Shown one piece after another: positions 1-5,432 of a DNA stretch of 5,628 nt. A program made the translations under genes and the position numbers. The notes beneath the pieces are model-generated. The model saw only the letters and a program-made list of their open reading frames with translations. It had not been told where the DNA came from and searched no databases. Location: assembly GCA_021772555.1 (NCBI GenBank), contig JAJFLT010000187.1:1-5628 (forward strand). The letters run 5' to 3'. The stretch's first letter is position 1. Every line of letters starts with the position of its first letter. This stretch comes from Opitutales bacterium (GTDB taxonomy: Bacteria; Verrucomicrobiota; Verrucomicrobiia; Opitutales; UBA2987).

Positions 1-69
1 TTTCCAGTCGTGCACATTCGGCCACTCTGTCACCTCTCCACAAAAACTGGAAGGATTCGGAAAATGGAG

Positions 70-103
70 CCGAATGGGTCTGAGGTCAAGCCAGACCCAT
101 CGG
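70..103 (-). terminator. Candidate leftward terminator hairpin
   Basis: ATGGGTCTG (74-82) pairs perfectly with CAGACCCAT (92-100) around a 9-nt loop. CCG (70-72) and CGG (101-103) extend the stem to 12 bp with one bulged A at 73. Read leftward, the stem is followed by CTCCATTTT, a short and interrupted T run, so intrinsic termination would be weak. There is no T run on the rightward side. It lies about 160 nt past the amidohydrolase stop, further than usual. The ATTCGG side of the stem could instead pair with CCGAAT made from 55-60. The structure is clear, the terminator role is inferred. Confidence 0.4.
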
Positions 104-183
104 AAAATGAATACCGCATCAAGCATCCCGCAGCCATCAACAAGAATCGCTGAGGACGGCCTGTTCCACCCTGTTCAGGAACA

Positions 184-239
184 CAGAATCCAGAATTTTG
201 TATCCCCCATCCTGACACCTGAAACCCGACAACTGCTCC
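184..239. repeat. Degenerate 7-bp tandem repeats
   Basis: Two short runs have a 7-bp period. At 184-197 the units are CAGAATC and CAGAATT. At 212-239 the units are CTGACAC, CTGAAAC, CCGACAA and CTGCTCC, the last two increasingly degenerate. Low-complexity strings of this kind (tandem CTGACAC/CTGAAAC and CAGAATC) are, from memory, common in intergenic DNA of some environmental bacterial genomes. Their origin here is not established. Confidence 0.45.
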
Positions 240-262
240 GAGCGAAGCAACCTCACCCGCAC

Positions 263-1240
263 TTACCCTCCTGTCATCAATCGGTCCAAACGGGTAAAAC
301 TATCTTCAGAAAAGCCGAGGGCGCGCTTGAATTGATAATCCCGCTCGAAGACACTATTTTCGTTTTCCCAATTGCGGTATTCGCTCCAACTGAGGCGACC
401 GCGCAGCCAGGGGCCCAACCCGCTGACCGGGATGGGGTAATCGCTGCCGTGTAGGATGCGCCCACTCACATCAGCTCCCAAAGCGGCTTTTATAGCCCGG
501 CTGCGGATGGGGCTGCATAGGGCGCTGTTGTCGGCATAGAGATTGGGAAAACGGGAAAACATTTCGAGCAGTGGCTCCGTGTAGTCGGGATCCCACAGGC
601 AGCTTCGTCCGGCGCAATGGGCCGCGATCACCGTCACCCCACATTCCAGGGGGAGCGCCAAAATGCGAGGATCGGCATAGGCGGCGTTGACCACCGGCAG
701 GGACATCTCGCCGCCGGTGTGGGCCAGCAGGATCATGCCCGCCTCGGCCATGCCGGTCCAAAAAGGCGCAAACTTTTTCTCGCTGCAATCGATATTCTGG
801 CAATTGGGCAGGCATTTCATGACCCGTGCCCCGGCCTCAAGGGATTTTTCAAGTTCCTCCAGGGCATCGGGCCGTGCGGGGTGTATGGATACGGCGGGGA
901 TGAACTCCGCATGTTCACGGCAAAGACGCAAAAGGTAATCGTTGGGCACGTAGAACGCCCCCACTCCATTCATCTCGTTTCCGTGAGAATCGCGTGGCAC
1001 TTCCTGGGCCAGCAACAAAATGGCGTCGAGGGATGATCCCCGCACCTGAGCCAGCAGCCTTTCCACATAAAGCTGGTCCAGTTGACCGTTTTTGAGAACG
1101 GACTGCGGAAGCCCGACTTCCTTGATCAAAGTCCTGGCTAAAATCCGGCTCCATGGGCCCTGCAGGCGAAACCAGCAACCACTGCCACTGGAACCGTCCC
1201 CTAAGAGGTGCACATGGCCGTCGATCTTGCGAAAGCCCAT
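263..1240 (-). CDS. Amidohydrolase family protein (amidohydrolase-2 type)
   Basis: Predicted cytoplasmic metal-dependent hydrolase or decarboxylase with a TIM-barrel fold, 325 residues, a normal length for the amidohydrolase-2 family. Visible metal and catalytic motifs, in barrel order: DGHVHL (H9, H11) after strand 1, a possible metal-bridging K142 in GARVMKCLP, LLAHTGGE (H174), VIAAHCAG (H208) and HGSDYP (D266). All expected ligands are present, so it should be active. There is no signal peptide. The ATG at 1240 is the only sensible start: the frame has TAG and TAA stops within 30 nt upstream, and the DGHVHL motif begins at residue 7. No good Shine-Dalgarno is seen, which fits translation depending on the ligase gene that ends 37 bp upstream on the same strand. 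The substrate cannot be read from the sequence; family members act on diverse carboxylates, lactones and amides. Family assignment is strong, specific function unknown. Confidence 0.9.
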   Translation of the reverse strand: MGFRKIDGHVHLLGDGSSGSGCWFRLQGPWSRILARTLIKEVGLPQSVLKNGQLDQLYVERLLAQVRGSSLDAILLLAQEVPRDSHGNEMNGVGAFYVPNDYLLRLCREHAEFIPAVSIHPARPDALEELEKSLEAGARVMKCLPNCQNIDCSEKKFAPFWTGMAEAGMILLAHTGGEMSLPVVNAAYADPRILALPLECGVTVIAAHCAGRSCLWDPDYTEPLLEMFSRFPNLYADNSALCSPIRSRAIKAALGADVSGRILHGSDYPIPVSGLGPWLRGRLSWSEYRNWENENSVFERDYQFKRALGFSEDSFTRLDRLMTGG

Positions 1241-1255
1241 TTTCAGCAGCCGGTA

Positions 1256-1268
1256 GTTTTACTAAAAC
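1256..1268. repeat. Small palindrome GTTTTA-C-TAAAAC in the operon gap
   Basis: Perfect 6-bp inverted arms around one base, in the 37-bp gap between the ligase stop and the amidohydrolase start. It nearly matches the 12-bp palindrome GTTTTATAAAAC at 3118-3129 in the divergent control region. It could be an operator or a chance AT-rich palindrome; too short to be a terminator. Confidence 0.3.
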
Positions 1269-1277
1269 CCATGTAAA

Positions 1278-2963
1278 TCACCGATCGAGGGCAAGGCGCT
1301 CGACACCTTTCAGGTCCAGCTTGCCGGTGGCCAAACAGGGGATTTCCTCGACCTCTTTAATAATTCTGGGAATCCACAGATTGGGCAATCCGGCCCACTT
1401 GAGCCGTTCCCGCAGGACGGCCGAAGAAATCTCGATAGCGCTCAGCAGGACCAGGGTTTCACCTTTGGCCGGATCGGCAATTCCGGTTACCGCCACCATG
1501 GGCCGTTCGCTCTCTTCCAGGTCGAAAGCGGTCACAATATGGTTCTCGATCGTGCCGTGGGGAACCATCTCGCCTCCTATCTTGGAAAAACGCGTAATAC
1601 GGCCTTCTATAAAAAGGAAACCCTCTTCGTCGAACCGAGCCAAATCCCCTGTCACAAACCAACCATCTTGAAAAACTTTGGCCGAGCGCTCGGGATCGTT
1701 GAGGTAACCGGAAAAAACGTTCGGACCTTTTACATGGAGTATGCCAATCTCCGTCACGGGCAGTTGTTGGCCCGACTGGGGATCAACGATGCGGGCTGCT
1801 ATCCCTGGCATCAGGCGGCCCACCGAACCCGTCCGGTTGCCAACCCTGCCCTCGTAAGGACCCTTAACACGGGAGCGGCCGGGAAGGTTGATGCTGACTA
1901 CCGGTGATGTCTCCGTCAATCCATAGCCTTCCAGATACCGACTGCCGAATTGATCTTCCCATTTTCCCCCGAAACCGGCTGGAGTTTTCTCCGCTCCACC
2001 TACCACAAATTTCAAACTCCGCAATTGCGCCGCATCGATTCTTTTAAAATAAGGACGATAAAACGTGGGCGTCCCAAAAAGCACCGTGGCTTTTTCTTCC
2101 GCAATGGTTTTAGCAATTCGCTTGGCCTCCAGGGGAGACGGTAGTGTAACCACTTTAACCCCTGACAATAGGGGCAACCATAAAGCCGTATTGAATCCGA
2201 AACTGTGAAAAATGGGCAGACAGCCGAGAATGGTTTCCGTCCGAGGCAGCAGGTGTGTGGCATCGATCTGGCGGCAATTCCCAATAATATTGCGGTGGGA
2301 AAGAGCAACCCCTTTGGGCTCGCCGGTGCTGCCACTGCTGAATAGCAAGCCGGCTTCCTCATTGTCGCCTTTTTGGGGAATGTTAAACAAGCGGACGAGC
2401 CAACCCGAAGGGCAAATCCAAACCGCCGCCAGCAAACCAAGGATCTCCGCCTTGGAGAGAGATGCCAACTCGAGCAGCAAATCGCGGGTGTCTTCCGCCC
2501 AGGGAAAGTTGGGCAGTTTCTTCTTAACCGCTTCAGTCGTCAACACAGTCTCGATTCCCGCCTGTTTCATGCTCGCCTCTATCGTGGCGGGACCCATCGT
2601 GAAATTCAAATTGGTCGGAATTTTCCCGCAAAGGACCAAAGCCAGGTTGGTCAGGGTTCCACCGATACCGGGTGGAAATACGATCCCGACCCGTTTTCCC
2701 GGAATCGTCTTTTTCCATTTCCGTGACAGAGCCAGCGATACAGCCAATATCTTCCCCGCGGAGAGTTCTTTTCGCCCCGTCGAGCGGTCAACCATGATCA
2801 CTCGCCCCGGATGACGCGCCAGGGAGCGAAAACAAGCGTTGCCAAGGTGCCCCTTCAACTCCTCACGCTCCTGAAATTCCCGGTAGCCGAAATCGATTAC
2901 GTTCGGGTCTATATCAGCTTGGGTTGTCTCTTCCATAGGCATAGAAATTTTTATATCAGACAA
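1278..2963 (-). CDS. AMP-forming acyl-acid ligase, Aas-synthetase-like
   Basis: Predicted adenylate-forming enzyme that activates a fatty or other carboxylic acid with ATP and passes it to CoA or an acyl carrier protein. Numbering from the TTG start (561 residues): phosphate loop SSGSTGEPKG at 209-218; EGYGLTETSP at 345-354 (adenine and acyl site); VTGDLARF at 437-444 (ribose-binding Asp); hinge GRITRFSKIGGE at 454-465; catalytic lysine K548 in ATGKLDLKG. All core motifs are intact. GKIPTNLNFT and the C-terminal AGLPNLWIPR...VEEIP stretch resemble the synthetase half of Aas (2-acylglycerophosphoethanolamine acyltransferase/acyl-ACP synthetase), but the N-terminal PlsC acyltransferase domain of E. 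coli Aas is absent. The TTG at 2963 is preferred because GGGGGGAG (2971-2978) lies 7 nt before it. ATGs at 2942 and 2936 are alternatives without such a site; the ATG at 3131 would add 56 residues of unlikely sequence. It is the first gene of a leftward pair with the amidohydrolase. The acyl substrate is unknown. Confidence 0.9.
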   Translation of the reverse strand: MSDIKISMPMEETTQADIDPNVIDFGYREFQEREELKGHLGNACFRSLARHPGRVIMVDRSTGRKELSAGKILAVSLALSRKWKKTIPGKRVGIVFPPGIGGTLTNLALVLCGKIPTNLNFTMGPATIEASMKQAGIETVLTTEAVKKKLPNFPWAEDTRDLLLELASLSKAEILGLLAAVWICPSGWLVRLFNIPQKGDNEEAGLLFSSGSTGEPKGVALSHRNIIGNCRQIDATHLLPRTETILGCLPIFHSFGFNTALWLPLLSGVKVVTLPSPLEAKRIAKTIAEEKATVLFGTPTFYRPYFKRIDAAQLRSLKFVVGGAEKTPAGFGGKWEDQFGSRYLEGYGLTETSPVVSINLPGRSRVKGPYEGRVGNRTGSVGRLMPGIAARIVDPQSGQQLPVTEIGILHVKGPNVFSGYLNDPERSAKVFQDGWFVTGDLARFDEEGFLFIEGRITRFSKIGGEMVPHGTIENHIVTAFDLEESERPMVAVTGIADPAKGETLVLLSAIEISSAVLRERLKWAGLPNLWIPRIIKEVEEIPCLATGKLDLKGVERLALDR

Positions 2964-2970
2964 TAATTCT

Positions 2971-2978
2971 CTCCCCCC
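2971..2978 (-). promoter_or_regulatory. Ribosome binding site deciding the ligase start
   Basis: Read leftward this is GGGGGGAG, a strong Shine-Dalgarno-like purine run, 7 nt before the TTG codon at 2963-2961. It is 28 nt before the next ATG (2942), too far to serve it. It argues for TTG initiation and against the long frame that opens at 3131. Confidence 0.55.
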
Positions 2979-3042
2979 AGAGTCAAGCTCGACCGGCCTA
3001 ACTGCTATTCTCGATAACCGCTTTTTTAAAATTTGTAACGGA

Positions 3043-3060
3043 TATAATTTCCACAGTGGA
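3043..3060 (+). promoter_or_regulatory. Possible -10 box with adjacent inverted repeat
   Basis: TATAAT at 3043-3048 is a perfect sigma-70 -10 hexamer on the rightward strand. About 17 bp upstream there is only a poor -35 (GCTTTT). It is followed at once by TCCAC-A-GTGGA (3050-3060), a perfect 5-bp inverted repeat around one base, placed where an operator over a transcription start could sit. If used, it would give the methyltransferase a leader of about 85 nt. Assignment rests on the -10 match alone. Confidence 0.25.
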
Positions 3061-3100
3061 CAAGCCTGCCACCATGCCAGTATGAAAGTCCGACACTCTT

Positions 3101-3118
3101 TATCTGTGTAATCTGCGG
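3101..3118. repeat. Short 9-bp-period repeat in divergent region
   Basis: TATCTGTGT and AATCTGCGG are two 9-bp units sharing ATCTG in register. On the other strand this reads GCAGATTACACAGATA. From memory, GCAGATTACACAGAT-type strings recur in the intergenic DNA of many environmental bacterial genomes. Only two units are present, so it may be a remnant or coincidence. Confidence 0.3.
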
Positions 3119-3129
3119 TTTTATAAAAC
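3118..3129. promoter_or_regulatory. 12-bp palindrome GTTTTATAAAAC before methyltransferase
   Basis: A perfect 12-bp palindrome 11 nt before the methyltransferase ATG, with a further GTTTTA half-site at 3134-3139. It contains TATAAA (3122-3127), which could serve as a -10 box with a weak TTTATC (3099-3104) 17 bp upstream. That would put the transcription start close to the ATG and give a nearly leaderless mRNA, in keeping with the missing Shine-Dalgarno. It may therefore be a promoter, an operator for autoregulation, or chance. Confidence 0.35.
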
Positions 3130-3140
3130 ATTGGTTTTAA

Positions 3141-4418
3141 ATGTCCACCAACCAGCTAGGCCTCGAACTCGGAAACAATTCCACCTCTGCGGATAAACTG
3201 CTTTCTCCCCAGGAATTCTTGATCGAACTTCGAGATTTTCACGAGTTCGGCAAAAAAACCATCGTTGAGCAATTCCCGGACCCCGGAATCCAGACCCCGA
3301 TGTTCATCAACGAATTCTGGACCTCCCGGCAACGCGCCGCCCACTCGCTCCACGAAGTCTCCTACCGGGCCTGTTTCAAGCCGCAATTGCCCAGATTCTT
3401 CATCGAACGGCTGACCCGCCCGGGAGACAGGGTTTACGATCCATTCGCCGGAAGGGGAACCACATTGCTCGAAGCGGCACTTCTCGGCCGAACTCCAATC
3501 GGTTGTGACATTAATCCACTCAGCGAAATTCTGGCCGCCCCTCGCCTACGCCCGCCATCCAATTCGGAAATCGCCGCCCGGCTGGCTCAAATAAATTTCC
3601 ACCAGGAAACGGAATGCAGAGACGACCTGCTCGTATTTTACCACCCCAAAACCTTGCAAGCCCTCACGAATCTCCGTCATTACCTCCTGCAAAAATCAGA
3701 AACGGGAAGTCTGGATGCAATTGACGCCTGGATCCGCATGGTCGCCACCAACCGTTTGACAGGCCACTCGCCGGGATTTTTCTCCGTTTACACCATGCCG
3801 CCCAATCAGGCCGTATCCATCAAATCGCAGCAAAAAATCAATGCTAAACGCCAGCAAACCCCGCAGGAAAAAAACGTTACCGAGATAATACTCAAAAAAA
3901 GCCGCTCCCTTCTCGGCAACCTGGATACGGCCCAGGCGAACTCGTTGCAAAATGCCGCCATCAATGCGCGCTACTGCACCGGTTCCTGCGATACGACTCC
4001 GCAAATCGAAAACGATTCCATCCAACTCGTCGTCACCTCTCCGCCCTTTCTCGATGTCGTCGATTATCAAACGGACAACTGGCTGCGCTGCTGGTTCAAC
4101 GGCATCGAGGCCTCGCAGGTAAAAATTTGGCAATTGCGCAAACCGGAAGACTGGCAGGCCAAAATGCAAAATGTATTTCAGGAACTGCGCCGGGTGCTCG
4201 CGCCGGGCGGCCACATCGCTTTTGAAGTGGGAGAAATCAAAGGAGGAAAACTACCCCTCGAAACCCTCGTCGTTCCCGCCGCCCAAAGAGCACGCCTGGC
4301 CCCCATTCTCATCCTCATCAACGATCAGAAGTTCACCAAAACCTCCAACTGCTGGGGCATCGATAACCTGAAAAAAGGAACCAACACCAACCGCATCATC
4401 CTTCTGCGAAAAGAGTAG
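3141..4418 (+). CDS. Amino-type DNA methyltransferase (N4-C or N6-A)
   Basis: Predicted S-adenosylmethionine-dependent DNA methyltransferase of 425 residues, adding a methyl group to the exocyclic amine of cytosine or adenine. Motif I is DPFAGRGTT at 100-108, followed by GCDINP at 121-126 (cofactor ribose side). The catalytic motif IV is TSPPF at 299-303; RRVLAPGGHIAFEVG at 350-364 is the strand that follows in this family. Motif I comes before motif IV, unlike the common beta order (IV first). About 170 residues between them (roughly 130-298) may carry target recognition. The SPPF form leans toward N4-cytosine but does not exclude adenine. The upstream FFIERLTRPGDRVYD (87-99 region) supports the cofactor-domain entry. 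No Shine-Dalgarno precedes the ATG; the next in-frame Met is residue 54, inside a conserved-looking segment, so this start is retained. No restriction enzyme, specificity subunit or other defence gene is seen in the window, so it looks solitary. A nucleic-acid target other than DNA is not excluded. Confidence 0.85.
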   Translation: MSTNQLGLELGNNSTSADKLLSPQEFLIELRDFHEFGKKTIVEQFPDPGIQTPMFINEFWTSRQRAAHSLHEVSYRACFKPQLPRFFIERLTRPGDRVYDPFAGRGTTLLEAALLGRTPIGCDINPLSEILAAPRLRPPSNSEIAARLAQINFHQETECRDDLLVFYHPKTLQALTNLRHYLLQKSETGSLDAIDAWIRMVATNRLTGHSPGFFSVYTMPPNQAVSIKSQQKINAKRQQTPQEKNVTEIILKKSRSLLGNLDTAQANSLQNAAINARYCTGSCDTTPQIENDSIQLVVTSPPFLDVVDYQTDNWLRCWFNGIEASQVKIWQLRKPEDWQAKMQNVFQELRRVLAPGGHIAFEVGEIKGGKLPLETLVVPAAQRARLAPILILINDQKFTKTSNCWGIDNLKKGTNTNRIILLRKE

Positions 4419-4421
4419 AAC

Positions 4422-5432
4422 CTATCTCAAATTCGCAACCGGCGATTCTTCTGGAACGCTGAAGAGACTTCCATCGTCGAGTTTCTGAAAAAATCGTCTC
4501 TGCGGCGTGTTGTCCGGGAAAGTCCAAACCCAGCCGGGCGCATCTCCAAAAAGAAACATCCAGCGGTAGGTGTTTTCATTGAAAAACAGCCATTGGGAAA
4601 GACCGAAATCCCAGAGAAAAACTTCACCCTCCGAACTATTGGCAATAACAAATTGCCAACCATGCTCGTCGTGGTAAATCCAGGGCCAAAAATCCACATT
4701 GTAATTTAAATACCAGGGAGAGGAATTCCACCCCGGATTGCCGTCGATTGGCGATCCACCCAAAAAATCAGATTCAGCTACTATATACGGCATAGCTCTA
4801 TAAGCCTGTGATAAATCTTCGTAACCAGTGCCACTGTCGAGACCAGATGGATTTGGGCGCGTATTACGAAAAGTAACCGGAAGAGTTCCACAACCGGTAG
4901 TGGGTTCGGAGCATGGAGTTAAGTGAAAATGTAAGTGCGGAAATCCACCCGTATTTCCGGTATTACCGCTAATTCCGATCCACTGCCCTACTTCAATCTC
5001 TTGCCCAGGCGTTACCAGGATACCGGGAGAAAGATGTGAGTATACGGAGATATTGCCATCATCATGAATGATTTTTACCCAATTTTCACGACCGGGAACC
5101 GTGTCGCCATTTTCGGAGATATCCCGGATTTGAAACACTTTGCCGGCACGCGAGGCTGTAATTTTAACCCCGATAGGTGTCGCGAAATCGTAACCATGTT
5201 TATGAAAATTACTATGTCCAAACCCGGAACAATTACCCTGAACCACTGCATAATTTGCGCCCACGGGATAAGGCAAAACATAATCCGAAGTTTCCCAATC
5301 CAAAAACGGTCCGCAGGTTTCCGAATATAAAGGAATACCAACTGCAATCCCCAAAAGACCACCTAACAATAAAACCCGGACAACCAGGTTTCGGCCGATC
5401 GTTATGTATTGTTCCAATTTCGTGGCAATCAC
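4422..5432 (-). CDS. Secreted M23 zinc metallopeptidase with W-rich C-terminal module
   Basis: Predicted exported LytM/lysostaphin-type endopeptidase that cuts peptidoglycan cross-bridges, 336 residues. An N-terminal export signal is visible: basic residues up to R19, then hydrophobic VLLLGGLLGIAVGIPL (20-35); no clear lipobox. M23 core: HKHGYDFATPIG (H77, H79, D82), a typical GKV strand at 97-99, YSHL (H133) and HLHFH (H166, H168, H170). The His-to-Asp spacing in the first motif differs from the usual HxxxD, having His at -5 and -3, but the other ligands are standard. Residues about 237-315 are rich in Trp and aromatics (WPWIYHDEHGW, QWLFF, WMFLF, GWVWTF), resembling a C-terminal module I recall from Verrucomicrobia. 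Cysteines at 40, 68, 174 and 181 could form disulfides outside the cytoplasm. The start is GTG at 5432; its GTGA overlaps the TGA of the upstream frame, suggesting coupling. TTG at 5417, with GGAG 13 nt before it, is an alternative. It converges on the methyltransferase. Confidence 0.87.
   Translation of the reverse strand: MIATKLEQYITIGRNLVVRVLLLGGLLGIAVGIPLYSETCGPFLDWETSDYVLPYPVGANYAVVQGNCSGFGHSNFHKHGYDFATPIGVKITASRAGKVFQIRDISENGDTVPGRENWVKIIHDDGNISVYSHLSPGILVTPGQEIEVGQWIGISGNTGNTGGFPHLHFHLTPCSEPTTGCGTLPVTFRNTRPNPSGLDSGTGYEDLSQAYRAMPYIVAESDFLGGSPIDGNPGWNSSPWYLNYNVDFWPWIYHDEHGWQFVIANSSEGEVFLWDFGLSQWLFFNENTYRWMFLFGDAPGWVWTFPDNTPQRRFFQKLDDGSLFSVPEESPVANLR

Larger units (their letters stand above)
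1..262. other. Left-end intergenic region, no convincing gene
   Basis: No frame in this stretch has the composition, start signal or recognisable motifs of a protein gene. The longest leftward frame (about 62 codons) has no ribosome binding site and crosses hairpin and repeat sequence. What is visible: a hairpin cluster at about 33-103; a 10-bp direct repeat TCGGAAAATG at 57-66 and 100-109; and degenerate heptad repeats at 184-239. It is the 3' flank of the leftward amidohydrolase gene, so a transcript end is expected here. A 41-codon frame continuing after the amidohydrolase stop is discussed in the findings. Confidence 0.6.

Noticed and set aside
74..454. Rightward 126-codon frame across the amidohydrolase 3' end
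   Set aside because: It overlaps a well-supported gene on the other strand, has no ribosome binding site or motif, and runs through the hairpin and repeats.
1153..1671. Rightward 172-codon frame opposite the amidohydrolase and ligase genes
   Set aside because: It is a shadow of the real leftward genes; composition is rich in Ser, Arg and Pro with no domain.
2212..2814. Rightward 200-codon frame opposite the ligase
   Set aside because: Antisense shadow; the ligase frame carries all the conserved adenylation motifs in order.
3696..4214. Leftward 172-codon frame opposite the methyltransferase
   Set aside because: Antisense shadow of a gene with clear methyltransferase motifs; no start signal.
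3141..4418. Restriction-modification or other defence system
   Set aside because: Only a methyltransferase is present; neither neighbour is a nuclease, helicase or specificity subunit.
4464..4500. GAGAC...GTCTC inverted repeat as a terminator for the methyltransferase
   Set aside because: Only 5 bp of stem with a loop of 27 nt, inside the peptidase coding sequence, and no T run after it.
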